This document shows, one piece after another, positions 1-5,814 of a DNA stretch of 12,427 nucleotides. The notes under the pieces are model-generated. The model was not told the DNA's origin. It did no database searches and was given only the letters and a program-made list of their open reading frames with translations. The position numbers and the translations under genes are program-made. Positions within the stretch are counted from its first letter, which is position 1, and each line of letters begins with the position of its first letter. This DNA comes from Thiotrichales bacterium HSG1 (GTDB lineage: Bacteria > Pseudomonadota > Gammaproteobacteria > Beggiatoales > Beggiatoaceae): NCBI GenBank assembly GCA_030378125.1, contig JAUCGN010000035.1, positions 1 through 12,427 of the forward strand, given 5' to 3'.

Positions 1-178
1 CTAAGTTGCGTAAAGGAATTATGTAATTTTAAAATATAAATTATATGTATATTAAATTTAACTATTTATATAGTAACTTATTGTATTTAAATAGTTTCAT
101 AATATGATGACCTTGTCAATGCGTAAGTTCTAATCTATTATAATTGTGTACTGTATTGTAATTGCCTATTATTTTTGT

Positions 179-229
179 CTATAAGCTTCCACAATGTGGG
201 CAGTTTTCTGATTGGTTTAGTTCTTTCAT
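179..229 (-). pseudogene. Zinc-ribbon peptide scrap, possible transposase N-terminal remnant
   Basis: The minus strand reads MKELNQSENCPHCGSL and then stops. CPxCGS near the N-terminus is the first half of a zinc ribbon, as found at the start of IS1-like and other transposases; the second CxxC half is absent. No good ribosome binding site precedes the ATG. I read it as a decayed remnant, but at 16 codons a chance match is quite possible. Confidence 0.25.
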
Positions 230-628
230 AATCTTATTTTAAACTATTAATTTGTATTTGCATACTATTTATTATACTTGAAGCCCAGTACCGAAAAATG
301 TGATGTATGATTTTCTGAAGTATGAAAAATGGGTATTTGGCTGAACAATTTATGGTGGCTCTTAAACAATGTGTAAATAACTTTTTTATGCAAGCGTTAC
401 AAATAGCCCTATTATTGAGCTAGAAGCTAAACCTTATAAAACTTAAAATTAAATAAATAAGATGATTTGAACTCCAAAACTTGAGTTTAAATGAGCTGTA
501 AGAGCAATATTTTATATGGCTTATAGAGGTTTACACAAACCCATCCATCTTTTAGCGAGAGGTGGTTGTCCTTAAATAAATTGGGAAATACTATTTTTAA
601 GTGTTCAAAACTGTGATTGAAAATAGAG

Positions 629-634
629 TATAAT
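629..634 (+). promoter_or_regulatory. Candidate -10 box for the protease/NB-ARC operon
   Basis: A perfect TATAAT lies about 31 nt before the ATG at 666. The only -35-like sequence is a weak TTCAAA (604-609) at a long 19-nt spacing, and there is no TG extension. The leader it would give is about 25 nt and has no Shine-Dalgarno. Plausible but not strong, because TATAAT is common in such AT-rich DNA. Confidence 0.35.
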
Positions 635-665
635 AATAATTTTTTAAACATGATAATACAAAACT

Positions 666-1070
666 ATGGATATTCAAATTCAAAAATACTTGGCTAATAA
701 AGACCAATTATATCAAGATTGGTATCTGACTTATGGTCAAACTTCTGAGCCTAAACAATTTACTGAGCAAGTTCGGGCAATTCCTTCTACTGATGGTATC
801 AAAAAATTATTCGCTAAGTTTTATTCTAGTGTTGAGGATATTTTACGACAGAAAGTTTGTGAGGATTGGTGCTATTGTGAGAAAAGAACTGAACATCAAG
901 ATAATAAAGGAGAACTTATCGCTGCGATTGCAGATATATTAGCGGTAATTTTATCTGGTTTTCCTATTAATTATCTGGCAACGGCGACTATTTTGTATAG
1001 CGAAAAATATTTAGATAATTTATGTGCGTGTCCAAAGGAGATAGAGCATGATGGACCAGAATCTAAATAA
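666..1070 (+). CDS. Small partner protein of protease/NB-ARC/TPR protein, function unknown
   Basis: A 134-aa soluble-looking protein. I cannot assign it to a named domain with certainty. The N-terminal half is rich in aromatic and charged residues (DWYLTYGQ near 19-26). The middle has a Cys/Trp cluster (VCEDWCYCEK, about 64-73). Residues 83-112 form a hydrophobic, probably helical stretch followed by a LDNLCAC motif. Small proteins with a hydrophobic segment and a terminal LDxxCxC-like motif accompany trypsin- or TIR-containing NB-ARC genes in cyanobacteria and similar bacteria; this is recall, not a search. Its last 23 nt overlap the next gene and contain that gene's ribosome binding site, so the two are translationally coupled and probably work together. 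The start ATG has no visible Shine-Dalgarno. An adaptor, sensor or regulator of the protease-ATPase is the natural inference. Confidence 0.75.
   Translation: MDIQIQKYLANKDQLYQDWYLTYGQTSEPKQFTEQVRAIPSTDGIKKLFAKFYSSVEDILRQKVCEDWCYCEKRTEHQDNKGELIAAIADILAVILSGFPINYLATATILYSEKYLDNLCACPKEIEHDGPESK
1034..1040 (+). promoter_or_regulatory. Ribosome binding site inside the upstream gene
   Basis: AAAGGAG lies 7 nt before the ATG at 1048 and within the 3' end of the 134-aa gene. It favours 1048 over the adjacent ATG at 1051 and indicates coupled translation of the pair. Confidence 0.8.
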
Positions 1071-3921
1071 GGCTATCCAAGATAAGTTGGAGTCTGCTGT
1101 TGTTAAGATAGCAACTACTTCTGGAATACAAGGAACTGGTTTTTTTATTAGTTTTGATGGCTATGTGTTGACTGCTTGGCATTGCGTTGAAGAAATAGAA
1201 CGGATGCCTTTTTCGGAATTGACGATTATTTATAATGGTCGGGAATCGTCAGCAGAGATAGACCCGAATAAATCAATTCCAGAAGAGGATATTGCTGTTT
1301 TAAAGGTAGATATTGCTGCTCCACTTTGTTTACCTTTGGGTTTAATTGGCGATAATGCTCGTACTGAGAAAGTTATAGGTATTGGTTATCCGGCTCATGA
1401 ATCAAATGCTAATATTGGTTGTTATCCGGGTAGTATTTCTCGGTTTGACGGTAATAAGATGGAAGTTGCTGGTGCAATTCAGGGAAAAGGTCAAAGTGGT
1501 GGTTTGATTTATCATTATGAATCTCAACGAGTTATTGGAGTAATAATTGAATTATATCATGCTAGTATAATGCGTTATGCTGGATTAGCTGCACGATTTG
1601 ATTCGTTATTTGGTAAGTGGCCGGAATTACGTCAGATAATGGTTGGAGTTGAAGCAACTTGGAAAGGGTATTTAGATGATTTAGAACAAGAAGTTCAACC
1701 AGATAATACAACTAAAATAACAAATAAAAATTATAATATTGGTAGTATTGAGAATGCTATTTTTCAAGATGGGAGTAAGGAAACTTTAAAGCCAATTCTT
1801 CCGCCGAAAAATGAGGTTTTTGTTGGTAGGAAACAGGAATTACAAGATTTAGCTGAGTTAGCAAAGCCGAATGAGTTGGTTATTATTAATGGGATTGGTG
1901 GGGTTGGGAAGACTTCGTTTGCAGTTGAATATTTTCATAAGCATAAAAAGGATTATGATTATTTGGCTTTTGTGGCTATTAAATCTGATTTAAAAACTGA
2001 TTTTGTTAATGCTTTTCAAGCTATTTTTGATTTGAAGTTTAATACTATTTCAGAGAATTTTCAGAAGCTTTTATCGGAATTAAATAATAAATCTGGTTTG
2101 TTGTTAGTTGATGATTTGCAAGATATTAATGATTTGGAGTCAAATGAGTCAATTAAGTCTTTGACTAATAGTTTTACTTTGTTGATAACAACTAGGTTGG
2201 ATGTTGATATTAAGTATGATAAATTTAAGTTTAATTTAGGGACATTTTCTAAGGCCGATGCTTTGGAGTTGTTTTTAAAATATTATAAGAAGGAATCTGC
2301 TGATATTGATAAGGTTTTAGAGTATTTGGATTATCATGCGTTATTTGTTGAGTTGACGGCAAAAAGTTTGGCTAATTCTAATCAGACGGTAGCGGAGTTG
2401 TTGCAGGAGTTTGAGGATGGGCGGTTGGCGAAGGTGCGGTTGGATCGGAAGACTGATTTTAATGTTTATTTGAATCAAAGGTTTGAGTTGGCTGCTTTGG
2501 ATGCTGAGGTGCAAGAGGTTTTAATCAGGTTGTCGTTGATGCCAAGTTTTGCGATAGGTTTTCAGGATTTGGAGGAGTATTTACAGCAAGCGGATAATAA
2601 GGATTTTTGGTATATTTTGGTTGAGTTGAGTGATAAGGGTTGGTTGATTAAGCAGGATAAAACTTTTAAGTTGCATCAGATTATTAAGGAGTTTTTAGCT
2701 GCTAATTATCCGTTGGTTTATCAGGATGTGGCGGATATTGTGGAGTTTTTTGGTAATAGGCTTTATGAAGCTTTAAGTACAAATCCTTTAACTGGAGCTA
2801 AATATACGCCATTTGCTCAAGCAGTTTTAGAACGGATTGGGTTTAATGATGATAAAGGTGATCAAGAAATTGCCACTGTTTACAGTAACTTATCTGTTAT
2901 CCATAAACATTTAAGCAACTTGGATAAGGCTCTGGAGTTTGCTTTTAAGGCTTTAAGTATAAGAGAAAATGTCTTAGATGAAAATCATCCAGATTTATCT
3001 ACTTCTTATGCTGCTTTATATTATGTGTATCAAGGTTTAGGCAACTTGAATAAGGCTCTGGAATTTGCTCTTAAAGATTTAGAAATTTCAGAAAAAGTAT
3101 TAGATAAAAATCATCCAAATTTAGCTACTTCTAACAACAATTTATCTATTATTCATAAAGATTTAGGCAACTTGGATAAGGCTTTGGAATTTGCTCTTAA
3201 AGCTTTAAGTATAAGAGAAAATGTCTTAGATAAAAATCATCCAGATTTAGCTCGATCTTACAACAACTTATCTATAATACATCAAGATTTAGGCAACTTG
3301 GCTGAGGCTCTGGAATTTGCCCTTAAAGCTAATAATATTTGGAAAGAAGTCTTAGACAAAAACCATCCAGATTTAGCTGCTTCTTATAACAACTTATCTA
3401 CTATCAATTATAGTTTAGGCAACTTATATAAGGCTCTGAAGTTTGCTCTTAAAGCTTTAAATATTTATGAAAAAGTTTTGGATAAAAATCATCCAGATTT
3501 AGCTGTTTCTAACAACAATTTATCTATTATTCATAAAGATTTAGGCAACTTGGATAAGGCTTTGAAATTTGCTTTTAAGGCTAATAATATTTGGAAAGAA
3601 ATCTTAGACAAAAATCATCCAAATTTAGCTACTTCTTACAATAACTTATCTCTGATTTATCAAGATTTAGGCAATTTGGATAAGGCTCTGGATTTTGCTC
3701 TTAAAGCTTTAAATATAAGAGAACAAGTCTTAGATAAAAGTCATCCAGATTTTGCTCAATCCTACAACAACTTATCTCTGATTTATCAAGATTTAGGCAA
3801 CAAAGATAAGGCTAAACAATATATACTTAAAGCTATTGGGATACTTGAATTTATCTTTCCTAATGGACATCCTAACTTGGATATTTATAGGGAAAATTTA
3901 CGGTTTATTGAACAGGATTGA
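1048..3921 (+). CDS. Trypsin-like protease / NB-ARC ATPase / TPR protein (NLR-like STAND)
   Basis: A 957-aa protein, apparently cytoplasmic (no signal peptide or membrane segment). Domains in order: (1) chymotrypsin-fold serine protease, residues about 15-190, with His45 in TAWHC, Asp81 in EEDIAVLKV and Ser150 in GQSGG, so the triad is complete; (2) linker 200-255; (3) NB-ARC NTPase, about 255-480, with FVGR at 258-261, Walker A GIGGVGKTS at 282-290, Walker B LLLVDD at 351-356 and LLITTR at 378-383; (4) winged helix, about 485-550, with LHQ at 542-544 near the usual MHD position; (5) eight 42-residue TPRs (609-944) of kinesin-light-chain type, then a partial ninth. By family knowledge, STAND proteins sense a ligand through the repeats, oligomerise on ATP and switch on the N-terminal effector; here that would be regulated proteolysis. 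A role in anti-phage conflict is inferred from architecture. The GLPL-like site reads HALFVEL and lacks the proline. Confidence 0.9.
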   Translation: MMDQNLNKAIQDKLESAVVKIATTSGIQGTGFFISFDGYVLTAWHCVEEIERMPFSELTIIYNGRESSAEIDPNKSIPEEDIAVLKVDIAAPLCLPLGLIGDNARTEKVIGIGYPAHESNANIGCYPGSISRFDGNKMEVAGAIQGKGQSGGLIYHYESQRVIGVIIELYHASIMRYAGLAARFDSLFGKWPELRQIMVGVEATWKGYLDDLEQEVQPDNTTKITNKNYNIGSIENAIFQDGSKETLKPILPPKNEVFVGRKQELQDLAELAKPNELVIINGIGGVGKTSFAVEYFHKHKKDYDYLAFVAIKSDLKTDFVNAFQAIFDLKFNTISENFQKLLSELNNKSGLLLVDDLQDINDLESNESIKSLTNSFTLLITTRLDVDIKYDKFKFNLGTFSKADALELFLKYYKKESADIDKVLEYLDYHALFVELTAKSLANSNQTVAELLQEFEDGRLAKVRLDRKTDFNVYLNQRFELAALDAEVQEVLIRLSLMPSFAIGFQDLEEYLQQADNKDFWYILVELSDKGWLIKQDKTFKLHQIIKEFLAANYPLVYQDVADIVEFFGNRLYEALSTNPLTGAKYTPFAQAVLERIGFNDDKGDQEIATVYSNLSVIHKHLSNLDKALEFAFKALSIRENVLDENHPDLSTSYAALYYVYQGLGNLNKALEFALKDLEISEKVLDKNHPNLATSNNNLSIIHKDLGNLDKALEFALKALSIRENVLDKNHPDLARSYNNLSIIHQDLGNLAEALEFALKANNIWKEVLDKNHPDLAASYNNLSTINYSLGNLYKALKFALKALNIYEKVLDKNHPDLAVSNNNLSIIHKDLGNLDKALKFAFKANNIWKEILDKNHPNLATSYNNLSLIYQDLGNLDKALDFALKALNIREQVLDKSHPDFAQSYNNLSLIYQDLGNKDKAKQYILKAIGILEFIFPNGHPNLDIYRENLRFIEQD
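2872..3879 (+). repeat. Array of eight 126-bp in-frame TPR units
   Basis: Eight direct units of exactly 126 bp (42 codons) encode copies close to SYNNLSIIHKDLGNLDKALEF, followed by ALKALNIREKVLDKNHPDLA-like sequence. Unit boundaries fall at residues 609, 651, 693, 735, 777, 819, 861 and 903. Units are alike at the DNA level: 58 nt are identical between unit 3 (3129-3186) and unit 6 (3507-3564), exactly three units apart. Units 4 and 6 share an ANNIWKE variant helix. The first unit (609-650) is among the most diverged. The constant 42-aa period and retained reading frame show selection for the protein fold, while the identity points to duplication or recombination within the array. Confidence 0.9.
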
Positions 3922-3925
3922 TTGT

Positions 3926-4031
3926 TTGAACAAGATTGTACAGGATTTAAGGATTAACAGGATTAAAAAACATAAAAACCTTTGATGTTATTCTGAAAAT
4001 TCTATAATTCTGTGAATTCTGATTCAGACAA
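3926..4031. repeat. Interspersed 'ggattaacaggatt' repeat element
   Basis: Directly after the NB-ARC gene. The left half has short periodic units (ACAGGATTTAAGGATTAACA near 3940-3959). The right half (about 3990-4031) has related units in inverted orientation, ending in AATTCTGATTCAGACAA. The halves are imperfect complements flanking about 25 nt, so the whole could fold as a long weak hairpin. I recall similar sequences dispersed after genes in cyanobacteria, Chloroflexi and large sulfur bacteria. It has no coding capacity and would be a non-autonomous, MITE-like element. Its ends are approximate. Confidence 0.5.
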
Positions 4032-4032
4032 T

Positions 4033-4048
4033 TTGTCTAGTTGTCTAG
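4033..4048. repeat. Tandem 8-bp direct repeat at the junction of two elements
   Basis: TTGTCTAG occurs twice back to back (4033-4040 and 4041-4048). It lies between the end of the interspersed element and the start of the palindromic repeat. The upstream AGACAA (4026-4031) is inverted relative to TTGTCT. It could be a target-site duplication or a slippage product. Confidence 0.4.
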
Positions 4049-4095
4049 TTCCCACGCACCAGCGTGGTAACTCAGTCAGGACGTACCAGCATCCC
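4048..4095. repeat. Palindromic repeat, GTTCCCACGC type
   Basis: Arms GTTCCCACGC (4048-4057) and GCGTGGTAAC (4062-4071) flank an ACCA loop with one mismatch. A degenerate second hairpin follows (GGACGT, ACCA, GCATCC, about 4079-4094). The core is the repeat type I recall as abundant in Beggiatoa/Thiomargarita-like and cyanobacterial genomes. A second member occurs at 5632-5682. It lies outside genes, between the NB-ARC operon and the toxin-antitoxin genes; a role in transcript ends or mobility is unproven. Confidence 0.6.
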
Positions 4096-4163
4096 TTAAA
4101 TTAACACTTGACGCTAGTGTATTAAAGTGGTATTTGGTGCTTTGTTTAAATACACCCGACGAA

Positions 4164-4454
4164 CTAATATTTATTTTTATAAACTTGAGTATGTGTTCCA
4201 AGCATCACCAATGTTAAAGTATTATCACTTATTTTAAATATTAATACCCAATTATTTTTAACGTGTATTGCCTCATAATCTTTAAGATTATTTGTCAAAT
4301 TATGTCGTTTAAATATTGATTCAACATCTTTTTCTTCTTGTATTTGCTTAATAATTTTCTTTAATATTTCAAAATCATTTTTTGAGTATTTACCGCTTTT
4401 CTTATCTCTTTGAATATCTTTTTTGAAACCTTTTGTACTTTCAATTTTAAGCAT
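4164..4454 (-). CDS. YafQ/RelE-superfamily type II toxin (mRNA interferase)
   Basis: A 96-aa basic protein. The C-terminal half, LKDYEAIHVKNNWVLIFKIS then LVMLGTHTQVY, aligns by eye with E. coli YafQ (WKGYRDAHVEPDWILIYKLT then GTHAALF). YafQ enzymes cut mRNA on the ribosome. Residues matching YafQ His50, His63, Trp68 and His87 are His51, His64, Trp69 and His88. The position of YafQ Asp67 is Asn68, so activity may be lowered or altered. It follows its antitoxin by 21 nt in the same direction; no clear Shine-Dalgarno precedes its ATG, which fits low or coupled toxin synthesis. Length is normal for the family. Confidence 0.88.
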   Translation of the reverse strand: MLKIESTKGFKKDIQRDKKSGKYSKNDFEILKKIIKQIQEEKDVESIFKRHNLTNNLKDYEAIHVKNNWVLIFKISDNTLTLVMLGTHTQVYKNKY

Positions 4455-4475
4455 ATTTTTTACATAGTTATTAGC

Positions 4476-4724
4476 TTAAATTTCTAAGTCATCAAATAGT
4501 TCATTTGACGATTCATATTTAACTAAATTTCGTTTATATTCAACATCTTTTATTTTTTTTAGTAATTCATCTGACGGAATATTTAATTCAAATGGAATAG
4601 TTTTTTCTATTGAAACTTTTGTTAAAAATAGATTTATTGCTTCATTAAAACTCATTCCACAAGAATCAAAAATTTTTTGAGCTTCTTTGAAAGATATTTC
4701 ATTGACATTAATATTTGTTTTCAT
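4476..4724 (-). CDS. RelB/DinJ-family antitoxin
   Basis: An 82-aa protein just upstream of the YafQ-like toxin. The N-terminal part (1-45) is a ribbon-helix-helix type segment (TNINVNE, then a GMSFNEAINLFLTKVS helix). The segment KTIPFELNIPSDEL (about 41-54) matches the 'IPFEL..P' signature of DinJ/RelB antitoxins. The acidic C-terminus (ELFDDLEI) would wrap the toxin. It would neutralise the toxin and repress the operon. AAAGAGA, about 8 nt upstream of the ATG, is a reasonable ribosome binding site. Confidence 0.87.
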   Translation of the reverse strand: MKTNINVNEISFKEAQKIFDSCGMSFNEAINLFLTKVSIEKTIPFELNIPSDELLKKIKDVEYKRNLVKYESSNELFDDLEI

Positions 4725-4736
4725 TAATTTATCTCT

Positions 4737-4752
4737 TTCATATAGTTCATAT
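4737..4752. promoter_or_regulatory. Direct repeat upstream of the DinJ-like gene, possible operator
   Basis: TTCATAT occurs at 4737-4743 and again at 4746-4752, just upstream of the antitoxin start. Paired short repeats at this position are typical of ribbon-helix-helix antitoxin operators. No convincing -35/-10 pair was found around it, so the assignment is tentative. Confidence 0.25.
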
Positions 4753-4784
4753 TAAAAAAATTTCTTTTATTTGTGTAATTACTT

Positions 4785-4913
4785 TCAATGCCAAGTCTCA
4801 CGCTTCACATTCTCCACAACATCAACAACCGAAACCAAAGCAATTTCAATTTTACTACTTTCCTTATTCAAAGTAAAATCACACAAACCCCTTAATGGAA
4901 TTGGTAAATTATT
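4785..4913 (-). pseudogene. C-terminal fragment of an unrecognised gene
   Basis: On the minus strand, 43 sense codons read ...LPIPLRGLCDF...IEIALVSVVDVVENVKRETWH and end in TGA. There is no start codon in this stretch; the frame opens after a TAA at 4914-4916. Beyond that TAA the same frame continues as DLVVNP up to the stop codon of the MazF-like gene. The peptide has the balanced composition of a real protein rather than of AT-rich noise. It looks like the tail of a gene truncated when the neighbouring toxin-antitoxin genes arrived. I do not recognise the family. Confidence 0.45.
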
Positions 4914-4934
4914 TTAAGGATTAACAACTAAATC

Positions 4935-5258
4935 TCAATAAGCAAACAGTTCTTGCAAACATTCACATAGTACTATTTGAGTTTCTTCATCCAAAATTCC
5001 CAAGTTTTTAACTAATCGTGATTTATCCACTGCTCTTATTTGATCCAACAAAATCAAACCTTCTTTTCCAGAAAACTCACATTTAACTCGACATGGAAAC
5101 TCAAAACCTTTTGTTGTCATTGGTGCAACCAGCACAGTAGACAATGCAACCATCTCATCTGGTGAAATTATCACACATGGTCTAGTCTTATTTATTTCCT
5201 TACCTTTAGTTGGATTTAGTTTCACCAACCATACTTGAAAACGAGTAATCATTACCAT
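4935..5258 (-). CDS. MazF/PemK-family endoribonuclease toxin
   Basis: A 107-aa protein of normal MazF length. Family signatures are present: an N-terminal beta strand FQVWLVKLNPTKGKEI, then TRPCVII (Arg26-Pro27), VLVAPMTTK (about 43-50) and LLDQIRAVDKSRLVKNLG (about 70-87). MazF enzymes cleave RNA at short sequence motifs. It overlaps its antitoxin: the first ATG (5256-5258) lies inside the antitoxin gene, and a second ATG (5250-5252) forms a TAATG junction with the antitoxin stop. The second may be the true start, giving 105 aa beginning MITRF. Expression is coupled to the antitoxin. Confidence 0.92.
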   Translation of the reverse strand: MVMITRFQVWLVKLNPTKGKEINKTRPCVIISPDEMVALSTVLVAPMTTKGFEFPCRVKCEFSGKEGLILLDQIRAVDKSRLVKNLGILDEETQIVLCECLQELFAY

Positions 5259-5506
5259 TCTAAATCATCATCAGAAGTTAATTTTGCATCTAACCATTCA
5301 TTATCAACAACTTCGTTACCATTAATAGCCATAATTTCTTCAATTGATTGCTTCCAACCATCTCTTGCTTTTTTAACTGGCTCAACAACAAGCCTTTCAT
5401 TGACAACCTGCAATTTAAGCTCTTTTCCCTCAAGATTAGCTTGTTCAATAATCAGTTTAGGAATTCTTATCCCTTGAGAATTACCAATTCTTATTAAATG
5501 TGCCAT
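5252..5506 (-). CDS. MazE/AbrB-type antitoxin
   Basis: An 84-aa protein with an N-terminal SpoVT/AbrB-type swapped-hairpin DNA-binding domain. HLIRIGNSQGIRIPKLII (3-20) is the classic MazE motif, followed by ELKLQVVNERLVVEP. The acidic C-terminal tail, rich in Trp and Asp and ending DDDLEW, is the usual MazF-binding segment. It would bind and inhibit the adjacent MazF-like toxin and repress the shared promoter. AGGAGG 7 nt upstream supports this start. Confidence 0.92.
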   Translation of the reverse strand: MAHLIRIGNSQGIRIPKLIIEQANLEGKELKLQVVNERLVVEPVKKARDGWKQSIEEIMAINGNEVVDNEWLDAKLTSDDDLEW

Positions 5507-5513
5507 TTTTGAA

Positions 5514-5519
5514 CCTCCT
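5514..5519 (-). promoter_or_regulatory. Ribosome binding site of the MazE-type gene
   Basis: Perfect AGGAGG on the minus strand, 7 nt before the ATG at 5506. It is among the strongest Shine-Dalgarno sequences in the window, which fits the need to make antitoxin in excess. Confidence 0.85.
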
Positions 5520-5522
5520 ATA

Positions 5523-5555
5523 AGTAATTATAATGTAATTACTCCATATTTACAA
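5523..5555 (-). promoter_or_regulatory. mazEF-type promoter with overlapping palindromic operator
   Basis: On the minus strand, -35 TTGTAA (5550-5555) and -10 TATAAT (5527-5532) are spaced by exactly 17 nt. A perfect inverted repeat, arms AGTAATTA (5523-5530) and TAATTACT (5536-5543) around 5 nt, covers the -10 box and runs into the spacer. Antitoxin or toxin-antitoxin complex bound here would block RNA polymerase, the usual autoregulation. The expected start near 5520 leaves a leader of only about 14 nt. Confidence 0.65.
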
Positions 5556-5631
5556 ATAACTTAAACAACAAGCAGGTTCATTAAATTCCTCAAGCTTTCT
5601 TTTGCAGTATTTAAAATAACATTTTGTTATC

Positions 5632-5682
5632 GTTCCCAAACTCCAGTTTGGTTAACGCACTGCCTACGAGGCTCTGCTTCGT
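5632..5682. repeat. Palindromic repeat, GTTCCCAAAC type, with second hairpin
   Basis: Arms CCAAAC (5636-5641) and GTTTGG (5646-5651) flank a TCCA loop. Outer GTT (5632-5634) and AAC (5654-5656) extend the palindrome, with a one-base bulge. A second stem (ACGA-GC, TCT, GC-TCGT with a G/T mismatch) spans 5666-5682. It is the same family as the element at 4048-4095: both begin GTTCCCA, have an xCCA loop and carry a second hairpin. Together they bracket the two toxin-antitoxin pairs. Confidence 0.6.
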
Positions 5683-5814
5683 CTCAACCGACCCAAATCA
5701 AATACATCAATATTAATTAACCCTTCTTGTCCAACATACCTAACTAGATTCCTAAGGAGACTTTGATAATTTTCAATGCTATAATTAATTGTCTTAAAAT
5801 ATAGGTAACTGAAC

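Larger units (their letters stand above)
1..665. other. AT-rich region without an intact gene, possible IS debris
   Basis: No open frame here looks like an intact gene. Three things can be seen. A 16-codon minus-strand scrap at 179-229 encodes a CPHCGS zinc-ribbon knuckle. The hexamer GCGTAA occurs at 8-13 and 121-126, in contexts resembling insertion-sequence ends (an impression from memory, not checked). A 9-bp inverted repeat, AACTATTTA/TAAATAGTT, lies at 60-68 and 88-96; in DNA this AT-rich it may be chance. A possible promoter for the next gene lies near the right end. The first bases could be the 3' end of a gene outside the window (frame 3 reads KLRKGIM then stop), but nothing supports a name. 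Confidence 0.5.

Noticed and set aside
322..423. 33-codon plus-strand frame (MKNGYLAEQF...)
   Set aside because: No ribosome binding site, no recognisable motif, and frames of this length are expected by chance.
500..573. Short plus-strand frame MAYRGLHKPIHLL...
   Set aside because: About 19 codons, with no start signals and no match I recognise.
733..942. Second-frame plus-strand frame inside the 134-aa gene
   Set aside because: A shadow of the real frame; low-complexity composition and no start signal.
2872..3879. Regular 126-bp repeats as a CRISPR or satellite array
   Set aside because: The repeats are in frame, encode canonical 42-residue TPRs and have no unique spacers.
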